Source: Acidobacteriota bacterium (lineage in GTDB: Bacteria; Acidobacteriota; Terriglobia; Terriglobales; Acidobacteriaceae). From it: DNA of 64,000 nt. Position 1 is the first letter of the stretch; every line of letters starts with the position of its first letter. The notes under the pieces were generated by a model that was not told where the DNA came from, did not search any database, and worked only from the letters and a program-made list of their open reading frames with translations. The DNA lies in contig JAJZIJ010000011.1 in assembly GCA_021810625.1 (NCBI GenBank), forward strand, positions 1-64,000. Direction: 5' to 3'. This document shows positions 36,950 to 46,828 of this stretch, piece by piece. Made by a program: the position numbers and the translations under genes.

Positions 36950-37456
36950 ATGACCCGACTCATTCGCAATGTTCCTGCGGCAGGTTTGCTGTTTATGTTG
37001 GCGCTGCTGCTATCTTTCTCGGTTGCCATGCGCGCGCAAAATGCGTCCATGACGAGCGCGCCCATGTCGGCGCCGTCGCGCTCCCACCCCATGAATCCGA
37101 GGGAGCAGCTTCGGCATTTGACCAGGACGCTGAACCTAAGCCCCACAGAACAGCAGGAGATTCTGCCCATATTGCAGGATCAGGATCACCAACTGCAATC
37201 ACTCCGCAAAGACCACTCGTTTACGCGGCAGGTTCGTCGTCAACAGCGGCACAGCATCAACGTAACCGCGCAGCAAAAGATCAAGGCCGTGTTGAACGAT
37301 GCTCAGAAAAAGCAGTTTGACGCGATGTTGGCCAGGCGTCGCGAACGGATGCAGGCGCATCGGCAGCAGCGGATGCAGCAAAACGGCGCGTCTCCAGCGA
37401 ACGGAGTACAGCCGAGTCCCCCAGCTAGTAACGGAAGTCAGTCTCCCACGCAGTAA
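36950..37456 (+). CDS. Spy/CpxP-like periplasmic protein, copy 2
   Basis: A 168-residue exported paralogue of the protein at 36192. It has a signal peptide (hydrophobic about 8-25, cleavage near MRAQ), LNLSPTEQQEILPIL and VLNDAQKKQFDAMLARRRERM, and the same SPANGVQPSPPASNG tail. The region between the two LTxxQ-like blocks is more diverged (HSFTRQVRRQQRHS) and less Met/His-rich than in copy 1, so the pair may differ in ligand. The ATG at 36950 follows GAAGGAGATTG, almost the same leader as copy 1. Confidence 0.75.
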   Translation: MTRLIRNVPAAGLLFMLALLLSFSVAMRAQNASMTSAPMSAPSRSHPMNPREQLRHLTRTLNLSPTEQQEILPILQDQDHQLQSLRKDHSFTRQVRRQQRHSINVTAQQKIKAVLNDAQKKQFDAMLARRRERMQAHRQQRMQQNGASPANGVQPSPPASNGSQSPTQ

Positions 37457-37717
37457 TCGTGTAGGCGGAGCAAGGCTGCAAGATTCCCAGTCTGGCTCCG
37501 CCTTTGCCGGGGGTATTGCCAGATTTCTCAAAATCCGTTGCCTCGTGACCTCTTCCGAGGCAAACATTCGTCACAACTTTTTCCTGCCCTCCCGTAGGGG
37601 CGATTCGACAGGTACAATTAGGGCAGCTAAGGATTCAGAGCCAGGCACGTATTTTTACGTTCAGCTTGTTCGCGGAGTGTGCGCGTCGAGTTTGGCGGAT
37701 GAAGGGTTTATTTGCGA

Positions 37718-38314
37718 ATGAAGAAGTTGGTTTTTTTCCTCGGGTTGCTCCCTCTGCTGGCCGTGACCGGTTTTGCGCAGGAGAGCAGACAAGATGTCAG
37801 TATGAGTTTTGTTGGTACGTTTCAGCCCGTTGTCACGGGCAATGACGTGACGCAGTCGTCTACCGTCGGTATCGGGGATTTGATTGAGTACCGCTTCATG
37901 CTGAATCCGAACAATGCGCTTGAAGCCAACTACCAATACAGCCAGTTCACGCAGAAATATGTCACCAGCTTTGCGAATGCGCGCATTCACAGTCGCTATC
38001 AAGAGGCTTCGTTTGAATATGTGCGGAGTCTTTCCTACAAAAGATTCAATCCCTTTATCGCCGCTGGAGTGGGCCTGTTTTTCTTCAACGTGATTGATGA
38101 CACGCACACGACCACGTTGCTGGCCAACAAGGGTACCGCCATTGAGGAACTGTTTGGCGGCGGTATCGCGTATGAGCTGAGTCCAAGCTGGGATCTGCGT
38201 GTGGAGTATCGCGGAAGCATTATCAAGGATTTTTACTATGGCATGAAAATCTACGACACGGATCGCTATTATGTGATCAATCAACCGGCGATTGGTTTTG
38301 CCTATCACTTCTAG
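37718..38314 (+). CDS. Outer membrane beta-barrel protein, copy 1
   Basis: A 198-residue OmpA/OmpW-like small barrel. After a signal peptide (MKKLVFFLGLLPLLAVTGFAQ in two parts, cleavage after FAQ) come about eight amphipathic strands, with FNPFIAAGVGLFFF and GGGIAYELSPSWDLRVEYRG, ending in GFAYHF with the terminal Phe needed for barrel assembly. The ATG at 37718 begins the signal exactly. A close paralogue starts 76 bp after its stop. The role is unknown; the gene may be an envelope-stability or small-solute pore protein. Confidence 0.8.
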   Translation: MKKLVFFLGLLPLLAVTGFAQESRQDVSMSFVGTFQPVVTGNDVTQSSTVGIGDLIEYRFMLNPNNALEANYQYSQFTQKYVTSFANARIHSRYQEASFEYVRSLSYKRFNPFIAAGVGLFFFNVIDDTHTTTLLANKGTAIEELFGGGIAYELSPSWDLRVEYRGSIIKDFYYGMKIYDTDRYYVINQPAIGFAYHF

Positions 38315-38389
38315 CTGGATTCAAACTGTGCGCGCGGCGAATTTTGAATTGTCGGCGCGCAGATTCCCGGAGCAGGGGTTCACTACCGA

Positions 38390-39001
38390 ATGAAGAAGTT
38401 GTTTTTTCTACTCTGTTTGTTGCCCATGCTGGCCACGTTCGGGCGGGCGCAGGAGATGCGTCAGGACGTGAGTCTCAGCCTGATGGACACCATCCAGCCC
38501 TATGTCGAGGGGGGAGGGACGAATGATGTTCGCGCCAAGGCCACGATGGGGCCGGGCATCTTGCTTAGCTATCGCTTCCAGATGACTCCCAATGGCGCTG
38601 CCGAAGCCAATTACTCCTACATGCGCTATACCGCAAAATTCAACGAAGGCAACACTACGAACAGTGCTCGCGTGCTCACCTCCGTGCAGGAGGCGACGAT
38701 TGCCTATGTGCGCACCATTCCATTCAAAAAATTTAACCCATTCGTTGAGTTTGGCGGCGGGGTCTTGTTCTTTTTCCCGCTGGGCAGCATCAAGACAACC
38801 ACGTATGACGCGCAACAGGTAAATACGCTGGTTGCCTTGGCTGGCGGCGGCATCGCGTACGAGATAAGCCCAAGCTGGGATCTGCGGATGGAATATCGCG
38901 GCTATGTTTCAAAGCCGCAGAACTTTGGCATAAACATCTACAATACGGGCCGCTGGTATATCGTTTCGCAGCCATCCATCGGGTTCGCCTACCACTTTTA
39001 A
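38390..39001 (+). CDS. Outer membrane beta-barrel protein, copy 2
   Basis: A 203-residue paralogue of the preceding protein, with signal MKKLFFLLCLLPMLATFGRAQ in corresponding place, FKKFNPFVEFGGGVLFFF, GGGIAYEISPSWDLRMEYRG and GFAYHF at the end. The two share start, strand order and terminus but differ in the surface loops, which suggests duplication followed by divergence in exposed parts. It ends 25 bp before the convergent ispF gene. Confidence 0.8.
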   Translation: MKKLFFLLCLLPMLATFGRAQEMRQDVSLSLMDTIQPYVEGGGTNDVRAKATMGPGILLSYRFQMTPNGAAEANYSYMRYTAKFNEGNTTNSARVLTSVQEATIAYVRTIPFKKFNPFVEFGGGVLFFFPLGSIKTTTYDAQQVNTLVALAGGGIAYEISPSWDLRMEYRGYVSKPQNFGINIYNTGRWYIVSQPSIGFAYHF

Positions 39002-39026
39002 TCTGCCCACCAAAAAGAAGCCAATC

Positions 39027-39641
39027 TCAGGTGATGTCCTCGGTATTGAAGGTCGGTTTGCGCGCAGGCAGCACGGCTGGTTCTTCCAGCAATTTGCGGA
39101 CGACATCCTCAACGCTTCGGGGAGAATCCTCGGACGAATCCGCAGATGCAGCCATGTGTCGGGTCTGTCCGTCGGCATCTAGCTTCTCCAACAGCACGAC
39201 GGCGTGGGCAATGGCGACGTGATCCTGATCCAGCCCTTCGGGGGTCTTGGCCTTGATGCCGACATCGCGTGGCTCCAGATGCAGCAGAGTGGCCACGTTC
39301 TCGCGCAGCTTCTCCGCGATGGGGCCGATCTTGGGCGCGGCCAGCACCAGAGTCGTATCGACATTGGCGATGGTGTATCCGGCGTGGCGAACCTCTTCCA
39401 GCGCCGTCTCCAGAAAGATGGATGAATCAGCGTTTTTCCAGCGCGCATCGCCCGGTGGAAAGAAGCTGCCAATATCGCCGGCAGCCACGGCGCCAAGCAG
39501 CGCGTCGGTAATGGCGTGCAGCAGCACATCACCGTCGGAGTGACCGGAGAGGCCCTCGGGGTGGTCGAGCGTCAGTCCACCGATTTTCAGGGGAACTCCA
39601 GATTTGAAGGCGTGGGAATCCCAGCCGTAACCAATTCTCAT
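39027..39641 (-). CDS. ispF: 2-C-methyl-D-erythritol 2,4-cyclodiphosphate synthase
   Basis: Forms the cyclic diphosphate in the MEP pathway to isoprenoids. The metal ligands D8 and H10 (GWDSHAF) and H42 (HSDGDVLLHA) are present, as are DIGSFFPPGD and KAKTPEGLD, written here without intervening residues. The enzyme normally ends near residue 160, but this protein has 204 residues; the extra 45 are polar (MAASADSSEDSPRSVEDVV) and may be disordered or a docking tail. It follows ispD by 26 bp. Confidence 0.95.
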   Translation of the reverse strand: MRIGYGWDSHAFKSGVPLKIGGLTLDHPEGLSGHSDGDVLLHAITDALLGAVAAGDIGSFFPPGDARWKNADSSIFLETALEEVRHAGYTIANVDTTLVLAAPKIGPIAEKLRENVATLLHLEPRDVGIKAKTPEGLDQDHVAIAHAVVLLEKLDADGQTRHMAASADSSEDSPRSVEDVVRKLLEEPAVLPARKPTFNTEDIT

Positions 39642-39667
39642 CGCGCGCTTTCTTCTCTCTGTTGATA

Positions 39668-40408
39668 TTACCGATTGCCCTGTTGCAGGTAAAACTCTGC
39701 CAGTTCCAGGTCTCCGGGCTGGGTGATCTTGAAGTTGCGCGGCGAACCCAGGACGACGGCGACGGGAACTCCGGCGCGCTCGGCCAGTGATGCTTCGTCC
39801 GTGCCCAAAAATCCGTCTGCTTCCGCCTCGCGGAAGATGCGGCGTAGCAGGTTGCAGCGAAATCCCTGCGGGGTCTGCGCCAGCACGATGCGCTCGCGGG
39901 GGATGGTGGTGCCGATGATGGCTCCCTCGGCGGTGCGCTCCACCTGCTTGATGGTGTCGATGGCGGGTACGCCGACGATGGCCGCGCCATGCTTGATGAC
40001 GGCCTCAATGGTGCGCTCGATGGTGACCGGGTCGATGAGCGGGCGCACGGCATCATGCACCAGCACAATATCGTCGTCGCTGGCGTGCAGGGAGCGCAGC
40101 GCGGCGCTCACAGATTCCTGTCGCGTGTCGCCGCCGACGACAACGGTGGCGCGACCATCAAGGCCGTGCTCGTGAACCTGCGCCTGAACCCGTTCGATCT
40201 CATGGGCGCGCGCGGCAACGTGGATGCGCCGCACGGCGGCAACGGCGGCAAAGGCGCGCAGCGTGTGGATGAGGATGGGAATGCCGCGCAGTTCGAGGAA
40301 CTGCTTGGGCGCGGGCGCGGAACTGGACGTGGCGCCCGGCGTGGCAGGGGGGGGCACGTTCATGCGCGTGCCCAATCCCGCTGCCGGTACGATGACGTAG
40401 ACCTGCAT
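39668..40408 (-). CDS. ispD: 2-C-methyl-D-erythritol 4-phosphate cytidylyltransferase
   Basis: Transfers CMP to MEP in the isoprenoid pathway. The 246-residue protein has the nucleotide-binding PAAGLGTRM, an unusually long Pro/Ala/Ser-rich loop (PPPATPGATSSSAPAP) before KQFLELRG, and VHDAVRPLIDP, ITQPGDLELAE at the end. It is the first gene of ispDF; a TATACT -10-like box lies on the minus strand near 40434-40439. Confidence 0.95.
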   Translation of the reverse strand: MQVYVIVPAAGLGTRMNVPPPATPGATSSSAPAPKQFLELRGIPILIHTLRAFAAVAAVRRIHVAARAHEIERVQAQVHEHGLDGRATVVVGGDTRQESVSAALRSLHASDDDIVLVHDAVRPLIDPVTIERTIEAVIKHGAAIVGVPAIDTIKQVERTAEGAIIGTTIPRERIVLAQTPQGFRCNLLRRIFREAEADGFLGTDEASLAERAGVPVAVVLGSPRNFKITQPGDLELAEFYLQQGNR

Positions 40409-40555
40409 AGATGCCTATCTTCTGTACGTTGACAGAGTATACGACCCCAGCCCCGGCGTGCCATCTTCGTCAGGGGTTTTCAATGGAATGTGGGTGCGCC
40501 CGTCCCTGGGGTCGCAACCTGCGATGGGAGGGGGATCGAGTTTCCGCGCAGCTTC

Positions 40556-42079
40556 TCAAAGCGCCGCATAGATCGCGATTAACAACATGGCCGCGCCGGC
40601 AAGCAAGCTGGGGCGATCCGTTAGAGCGAAGACCACCGGATCCTCTTCCATCTGGCCGCGTGAGGCTCGCAGCCAGATGCGGCTGAGCCACCAGATCAAG
40701 ACGGGCGTCATCAGCCACAGACGATGAGGGTGCGGGTAGAGCCGACCCACCTCCGGATTGTTGATGTAGAGGGCGAAGATGACAATCGACGCATAGGCGC
40801 TGGCGGTGCCGAAGCTACGCAATTGCTCCAAATCCTGCACCCGGTAGCCGCGCCCATTGATGGGGACGGCATCGCGCAGGCGCAGATGCTCCAGCTCGCT
40901 GAAACGCTTGACCAAGGCAAGACTGAAGAAGAAAAAGATGGAAAATCCTGCCAGCCAGGGGGAAACGGTTACGCGAACGGCGGTGGCTCCTGCAAGAATG
41001 CGCAGAGTGTACAGCGCAGACAGAAGAATCACGTCTGCCAGCACCTTGCGCTTGAAGTACAGCGAATAGGAGAGTGTGGCGACACAGTACAGCGCCAGCC
41101 ATGCGAGAAAAGCGGCTGGCAATAGCCGAAGGGCCATCCATCCGGCCAGGCCGAGGAGAACAACCGCCATTCCCGCTCCGGTCACGGCGGAAAGATCGCC
41201 CGCTGCAAAGGGACGGCGGCTTTTGCGCGGATGCTGGCGGTCGGCTTCCATATCCAGCAGGTCGTTGACAATGTACGTGCCCGATGCCGTGCAGCAAAAA
41301 CAGAGAAACGCCAGCGTTGCCAGCCGCGCCGTTTGCCAATGGAGATTGTGCGCCAACAGCAGGGGGAGAAAAAGAAGCGCGTTCTTTGCCCATTGATGTA
41401 CGCGGAGCGCACGCAGGATGGCAGTTCCGAAAGAGAGGCGGTCTCGAAAGATTCGTATCGGCTGGGTCTCCCCGTTCCGGGCATGGCGCATTCGGGCACG
41501 TTGCGCGCGCAGGCGGCGGGGCAGACCCCAACCAGGGTTCGCCAGCATTGGCGTGGCCGCATGGGTCAAAATCGGCAAATCTACCGCGCTGTTGCCGATG
41601 TAATCAAAGCCGTTTGCGCCAAAGCGTTGTTGCAAGGCGTGAAGCTTGCGCGTGCCAGTCAGATTGGTGGTTCCATCGCTGGCCAGCACCTCCTGGAAAA
41701 TGCCCAGGTGATTGGCCACGTTTTCCGCCAATTGCCGATCTGCGCCCGTGGCCAGAACAATCGCGCGTCCGGCGGCGGATTCTTCCCGCAGAAATGCAAT
41801 CAACTCGGAGTTGTAAGGAAGATGTGCAGTATGGAGTGGCGCTCGCGCGGCCAGGTTGCGTTTGAATGCCGCCTTGCCATGCAACAGCCAGAGCGGAGCC
41901 TGGGCCAGCAGCCACGGAGCCTGGTGCATCATCGCGCAAAAAGAATCCACCATCGCATCGGTTTTTACCAGCGTTCCATCCAGATCAACGCAGAGGACGG
42001 GAGCTCTTTCCCTGCGCTGTTCGGCAGCGGCAACGGTATCGACAGGTATACTGACGGGTTGGTGGCTTATTCCATCCAT
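40556..42079 (-). CDS. HAD hydrolase / UbiA prenyltransferase fusion
   Basis: A 507-residue two-domain protein. Residues about 25-220 form a HAD-type phosphatase (VDLDGTLVKTD, motif I, and DYIGNSAVDLPIL as the motif IV region). Residues about 235-507 are a UbiA-family membrane enzyme with 7-9 hydrophobic segments and the two aspartate-rich motifs NDLLDMEADRQHP and LADVILLSALYTLRILAG. The family resembles decaprenyl-phosphate phosphoribosyltransferases and related enzymes that fuse a HAD domain, where the phosphatase would act on the product. It lies next to ispDF, which supply the prenyl chain. The ATG at 42079 is chosen because the frame from 42382 is not protein-like. Confidence 0.85.
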   Translation of the reverse strand: MDGISHQPVSIPVDTVAAAEQRRERAPVLCVDLDGTLVKTDAMVDSFCAMMHQAPWLLAQAPLWLLHGKAAFKRNLAARAPLHTAHLPYNSELIAFLREESAAGRAIVLATGADRQLAENVANHLGIFQEVLASDGTTNLTGTRKLHALQQRFGANGFDYIGNSAVDLPILTHAATPMLANPGWGLPRRLRAQRARMRHARNGETQPIRIFRDRLSFGTAILRALRVHQWAKNALLFLPLLLAHNLHWQTARLATLAFLCFCCTASGTYIVNDLLDMEADRQHPRKSRRPFAAGDLSAVTGAGMAVVLLGLAGWMALRLLPAAFLAWLALYCVATLSYSLYFKRKVLADVILLSALYTLRILAGATAVRVTVSPWLAGFSIFFFFSLALVKRFSELEHLRLRDAVPINGRGYRVQDLEQLRSFGTASAYASIVIFALYINNPEVGRLYPHPHRLWLMTPVLIWWLSRIWLRASRGQMEEDPVVFALTDRPSLLAGAAMLLIAIYAAL

Positions 42080-42424
42080 GCGGGTTGCTTTTACTCCCGG
42101 CAATCTGCCAACCGAGGAATGTCTTATGCTACAACACTCGGCGGCTCGTTTTGGGAACACTGCAAGAATCGCCTGCCGCGAATGCCGATCTGGGATGAGA
42201 CGGAAAACACGAGAGTTTCTATACTGACAGCAGGAAGTCTCTTCCGGGAATGATTGCGCGGAGGAGACACGGGGGGCTGGCAACCCGGAAACTTTTTTCT
42301 TGCTGGCTGCGTCTTGTACGTAGGGTGCTGTGCGCTGCGTCATGCACAGTACGCATGGAAAACGCGCCATCGCAACCTTCACCTGGACATCTTCTTCTGG
42401 AAAAGGACATCCTGGAAAATCACT
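42080..42424. other. Divergent intergenic region between UbiA-type gene and efflux operon
   Basis: No gene is supported here. Open frames run through on both strands because both neighbouring genes have long stop-free extensions, but neither extension has recognisable protein sequence. TTCTATACTGAC at about 42214-42225 offers a -10-like TATACT for rightward transcription of the efflux operon. No regulator gene or clear operator is visible. Confidence 0.4.
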
Positions 42425-43702
42425 ATGCCGACCGCTGAAACCCCTTCATCCGCGCCCCATCTGGGAATGAATCCTCCCGGCAGCGGTTCCCCTTGGGAAT
42501 CCGCTCCGAAGAAGCACGCTTGGGCGCGCGCGCTGGTGCTGCTGCTGATTGTTGCCGCTGTTGCGGGAGCAATCTGGCGCATTGCCACCGCCCGTTCCGA
42601 GAAAGACAGGAAGGTCGCCGCGCGCGCCGCCATGATGGCGGCGTACATGCAGGTTCCCGTGCAGGTTGCTGTGGTGAAACAAAAAGATGTGCCCGTGTAT
42701 CTGGATGGCCTTGGTTCCGTGACCGCCTATTACACGGTGACAATCAACTCGCGTGTGACCGGCCAGATTCTCCAGGTCAATTTCAAAGAAGGTCAGGATG
42801 TTCACAAGGGCGACCTGTTGATTGTGATTGATCCGGCTCCGTATAAAGCTGCTCTGGATCAGGCGAAAGGGCAGTTGGTGCGCGATCAGGCGCAACTGGA
42901 CGATTATAAAATTGAGTTAAGTCGCTATAAATCGCTGTATCAGCAGGGCGTGTATTCCAAGGAGCAACTGGATGCCGAGCAGGCGCTCTACGGCCAGTAT
43001 CTTGGCACCGTCGAGCTTGACCAGGCCACCATTGACACGGCGCAGGTCAATCTCAACTACTGCTACATTCGTTCTCCCATTGATGGGCGTGTGGGGCTGC
43101 GGCTGGTCGATCCCGGCAACATCGTGCAATCCACGGCGACGACCGGCATGTTGATTATTACGCAGATGCATCCCATCGCCGTGGATTTCACGCTGCCGGA
43201 GGATGATCTTCCCAAGGTTCTGCCCAAGATGCGTAGTCCGCAGGGGCTGATGGTCGATGCGTATGATCGCTCCTCCTTTGGACATCTGGCTACGGGCAGG
43301 CTGCTCACCGTGGACAATGAAATTGATCCGACGACAGGCACGGCCAAGTTCAAGGCCATTTTCCCCAACAAACATGAGAATCTCTTTCCAGATCAGTTCG
43401 TTAATGTTCGCCTCATCATTGACCAGTTGCCGCGCGCGATTGTGATGCCGGCAGCCGCGTTGCAACATGGGCCGGATGGAGATTTTGTTTTTGCCGTTCA
43501 GCCGGACAACATCGTCAAGATACAACCAGTTCATGTTTTGCTGACGGAAAGCTCCACGCTGGTGGTGGACAAGGGCGTGGTGCCGGGAGACAAAGTGGTG
43601 ATCGACGGCGCGGAAAAGCTGCGCGCGGGCAGCAAGGTGGTGGCGCACATCGTCACCGATGGTGTGGCCTACAAGAAGAAAGCGCAAGGAACAATGCTGT
43701 GA
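42425..43702 (+). CDS. mdtA: RND efflux periplasmic adaptor (MdtA-like)
   Basis: The membrane-fusion subunit of a tripartite exporter, linking the inner-membrane pump to the outer-membrane channel. The 425-residue protein has an N-terminal anchor ([18 protein letters not shown], about 35-52), the lipoyl half motifs [21 protein letters not shown] in split form, a coiled-coil hairpin (about 135-190) and the beta-barrel with [15 protein letters not shown] and [12 protein letters not shown]. The ATG at 42425 follows TGGA; a longer frame is discarded. The stop overlaps the GTG start of the first pump gene. Confidence 0.9.
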   Translation: MPTAETPSSAPHLGMNPPGSGSPWESAPKKHAWARALVLLLIVAAVAGAIWRIATARSEKDRKVAARAAMMAAYMQVPVQVAVVKQKDVPVYLDGLGSVTAYYTVTINSRVTGQILQVNFKEGQDVHKGDLLIVIDPAPYKAALDQAKGQLVRDQAQLDDYKIELSRYKSLYQQGVYSKEQLDAEQALYGQYLGTVELDQATIDTAQVNLNYCYIRSPIDGRVGLRLVDPGNIVQSTATTGMLIITQMHPIAVDFTLPEDDLPKVLPKMRSPQGLMVDAYDRSSFGHLATGRLLTVDNEIDPTTGTAKFKAIFPNKHENLFPDQFVNVRLIIDQLPRAIVMPAAALQHGPDGDFVFAVQPDNIVKIQPVHVLLTESSTLVVDKGVVPGDKVVIDGAEKLRAGSKVVAHIVTDGVAYKKKAQGTML

Positions 43703-46700
43703 GTCCCTCGCGGATTTTCATTGAGCGACCCGTTGCTACGTCCCTGATGATGGCGGCCATTCTGCTGGCGGGCATCATCGCCTACACGCAACTGCCGGTC
43801 TCGGCGCTGCCGGAGGTCGAGTATCCGACCATTCAAGTCACCACGTTTTATCCGGGAGCCAGCCCGGAGGTGATGGCCAGTTCCGTCACCGCGTCGCTGG
43901 AGGGACAGTTCGGCCAGATGCCGGGCCTGAACCAGATGACCTCGATCAGCTCCTTTACTGCATCGGTCATCACGCTGCAATTCGATCTGAATGAGAACAT
44001 CGACGTGGCCGAGCAGGAGGTGCAGGCCGCCATCAACGCTGCTGGCACCTATCTGCCTGTCGATCTGCCGAACCCGCCGATCTACAGCAAGGTGAATCCA
44101 GCGGATTTTCCCATCCTGACACTGGCGCTCACCTCCAACACCATGCCGCTGAGCAGCGTGGAAGACCTGGCCGACACGACGCTGGCGCAGAAAATCTCGC
44201 AGCTTTCCGGCGTGGGGATGGTCTCGATTGTTGGTGGAGAAAAACCTGCGGTGCGCGTACAGGCCAATCCAATGGCGCTGGCCTCTTACGGCCTGAGCCT
44301 GGAGGATGTTCGCGCGGCGCTGGCCGCCACCAACGTCAATCAGGCCAAGGGAAATCTGAATGGTCGCCGTCAATCCTTCACTATCAATGACAATGACCAA
44401 CTGACCACGGCGCAGCAGTACGAGCCGGTTGTGATTGCCTACCGCAACGGCTCACCGGTTCGGCTTTCGGACGTCTCTACCATCATCAACGGGACGGAGA
44501 ACGCAGAAGAGTCGGCGTGGATGAACAATGTTCCCGCCGTGATTTTGAATGTGCAGCGCCAACCCGGAGCCAACATCATTACCGTGGTGGATCGCATCCG
44601 CAAGGTGCTGCCGCAGTTGCAGGCCAGCCTGCCTACATCCGTCAAACTGGTGGTGCTTACGGATCGCACCAGCACCATCCGCGCCTCGGTGAAGGACGTG
44701 CAATTCGAGCTGATGCTGACCATCGCGCTGGTGGTGATGGTCATCTTTCTTTTTCTGCGCAATCTGGCCGCGACCGTGATTCCCAGCATTGCCGTGCCGC
44801 TCTCCATTGTTGGCACCTTCTGCGTGATGTATCTGCTGGGCTACACGCTGGATAATCTTTCGCTGATGGCGCTGACCATCTCCACGGGTTTTGTGGTCGA
44901 TGATGCCATCGTGATGATCGAAAACATCACGCGCTTTCTGGAGGAAGGCGACTCGCCAATGCAGGCGGCCTTCAAGGGCGCGGCGCAGATCGGCTTCACC
45001 ATCGTCTCGCTGACGGTTTCGCTGATCGCCGTGCTGATTCCGCTGCTCTTCATGGGCGATGTGGTGGGCCGGCTCTTCCGCGAATTTGCCGTCACGCTGG
45101 CGGTAACGATCCTCGTCTCTGCCTTCATTTCGCTCACGTTGACGCCGATGATGTGCTCGCGACTGTTGCGCCACAAGTCGGAGAAGGAGCAGAGCCGCTT
45201 TTACCACGCGACGGAACGCTTCTACACATGGGTGATTGCCAAGTACGGCATCACGCTGCAATGGGTGCTGCGCTATCGCACCGCCACGCTGCTGGTCACG
45301 CTGGCCACGCTGGTGTTAACACTGGTGATGTACGTCTACATTCCCAAAGGATTTTTCCCAGTGCAGGATACAGGTGGGCTTCTCGGTATTTCTGAAGCGC
45401 CGCAGACCATCTCCTTTGGCGCAATGGCGGAGCGGCAGCAGCAGTTGGCGCGCATCGTGCTGCAAGACCCGGACGTGGACAGTCTGGCCTCGTTTATTGG
45501 CGTCGATGGCACCAACATGGAGCTGAACAGCGGACGCTTGCAGATCAACTTGAAGCCACGCGACGAACGAAAATCCACGGCGCTGGAGATTATCCGCCGC
45601 CTGCAACCCAAGGTCGATCAGGTGCAGGGCATCCAGCTCTTTTTGCAGCCGCTCCAGGATTTGACCGTCGAAGACCGCGTTAGTCGCACACAGTATCAGT
45701 ACACGCTGGAGGATGCCAGCCGGAAGGAGCTAATGAATTGGGCGCCGCGCATGGTGAGCAAGCTGCAAGCGCTGCCGCAGTTGCGCGACGTGGCCACCGA
45801 CCAGCAGAATGACGGCCTGGAGGCCATGCTGGTGATCGACCGCGATACCGCTTCGCGACTGGGCGTGGATCCGCAGGACATCGACAACACGCTCTATGAT
45901 GCCTTTGGGCAGCGGCTGGTCTCAACGATCTTTACGCAGCTCAACCAGTATCATGTGGTGCTGGAAGTTTCGCCGCAATATCAAAAAAATCCGGCGGATT
46001 TTAATAATCTGTACGTTAAATCGGCCACCGGGCAGCAGGTGCCGCTGAGCGCTCTTACCCACTACGAGCAGCGCCGCACGGCGTTGGCGATCAATCATCA
46101 GGGCCAATTTCCTGTCGTAACGCTGTCGTTTAATCTGGCTCCCGGCGTTTCGCTTGGACAGGCCGTGGACGCGATCAACAAAGTCAAACAAGAGTTGCAC
46201 ATGCCAGCGTCGATTAACGGAGATTTCCAGGGAACCGCCGCCGCGTTTCTTGCCTCGCTGGCCAATGAGCCATTGCTGATTCTGGCTGCCATCGTCACCG
46301 TCTACATCGTTCTCGGCGTGCTGTATGAAAGCTATATCCACCCCCTCACGATTCTCTCCACGCTGCCTTCGGCGGGCGTGGGAGCGTTGCTGGCCTTGCA
46401 GTTGTTTCACATGGATCTTGATATCGTTGGGTTGATCGGCATCATCCTGCTCATTGGCATCGTGAAGAAAAATGCCATTATGATGATCGACTTTGCGTTG
46501 GAGGCTGAGCGCAATCAGGGCAAGTCGCCGGAGGAATCCATCTATCAAGCCTGCCTGCTGCGCTTTCGTCCCATTATGATGACCACGATGGCCGCGCTGC
46601 TGGGCGGCCTGCCGCTGGCGCTGGGCACCGGCACGGGTTCGGAGCTGCGCCGTCCGCTGGGCGTCACCATCGTTGGCGGCCTCATCTTCTCGCAGATTCT

Positions 46701-46824
46701 CACGCTCTACACCACTCCGGTGGTGTATCTGTTCTTCGATGGTCTGGCGCAACGCTTCAAAAAACGCCAGCCAGAGTATCCTGGCAACGCGCAACCAGTC
46801 CCCAACTCTGTTTTGGCGGATTAA
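43699..46824 (+). CDS. mdtB: RND efflux pump permease (MdtB-like)
   Basis: A 1041-residue proton-driven resistance-nodulation-division pump of the inner membrane, with about 12 transmembrane segments and two large periplasmic loops. The start is GTG at 43699, overlapping mdtA by 4 bp. It begins [13 protein letters not shown], and has the proton-relay region [14 protein letters not shown] in TM4 and [18 protein letters not shown] in TM10-11. It pairs with the next gene; in MdtBC the pump is a heterotrimer of both proteins. Confidence 0.92.
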   Translation: MSPSRIFIERPVATSLMMAAILLAGIIAYTQLPVSALPEVEYPTIQVTTFYPGASPEVMASSVTASLEGQFGQMPGLNQMTSISSFTASVITLQFDLNENIDVAEQEVQAAINAAGTYLPVDLPNPPIYSKVNPADFPILTLALTSNTMPLSSVEDLADTTLAQKISQLSGVGMVSIVGGEKPAVRVQANPMALASYGLSLEDVRAALAATNVNQAKGNLNGRRQSFTINDNDQLTTAQQYEPVVIAYRNGSPVRLSDVSTIINGTENAEESAWMNNVPAVILNVQRQPGANIITVVDRIRKVLPQLQASLPTSVKLVVLTDRTSTIRASVKDVQFELMLTIALVVMVIFLFLRNLAATVIPSIAVPLSIVGTFCVMYLLGYTLDNLSLMALTISTGFVVDDAIVMIENITRFLEEGDSPMQAAFKGAAQIGFTIVSLTVSLIAVLIPLLFMGDVVGRLFREFAVTLAVTILVSAFISLTLTPMMCSRLLRHKSEKEQSRFYHATERFYTWVIAKYGITLQWVLRYRTATLLVTLATLVLTLVMYVYIPKGFFPVQDTGGLLGISEAPQTISFGAMAERQQQLARIVLQDPDVDSLASFIGVDGTNMELNSGRLQINLKPRDERKSTALEIIRRLQPKVDQVQGIQLFLQPLQDLTVEDRVSRTQYQYTLEDASRKELMNWAPRMVSKLQALPQLRDVATDQQNDGLEAMLVIDRDTASRLGVDPQDIDNTLYDAFGQRLVSTIFTQLNQYHVVLEVSPQYQKNPADFNNLYVKSATGQQVPLSALTHYEQRRTALAINHQGQFPVVTLSFNLAPGVSLGQAVDAINKVKQELHMPASINGDFQGTAAAFLASLANEPLLILAAIVTVYIVLGVLYESYIHPLTILSTLPSAGVGALLALQLFHMDLDIVGLIGIILLIGIVKKNAIMMIDFALEAERNQGKSPEESIYQACLLRFRPIMMTTMAALLGGLPLALGTGTGSELRRPLGVTIVGGLIFSQILTLYTTPVVYLFFDGLAQRFKKRQPEYPGNAQPVPNSVLAD

Positions 46825-46828
46825 CTGT

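Noticed and set aside
42254-42424. Upstream extension of the efflux adaptor gene
   Set aside because: The extension is not protein-like and the normal adaptor N-terminus begins at 42425.
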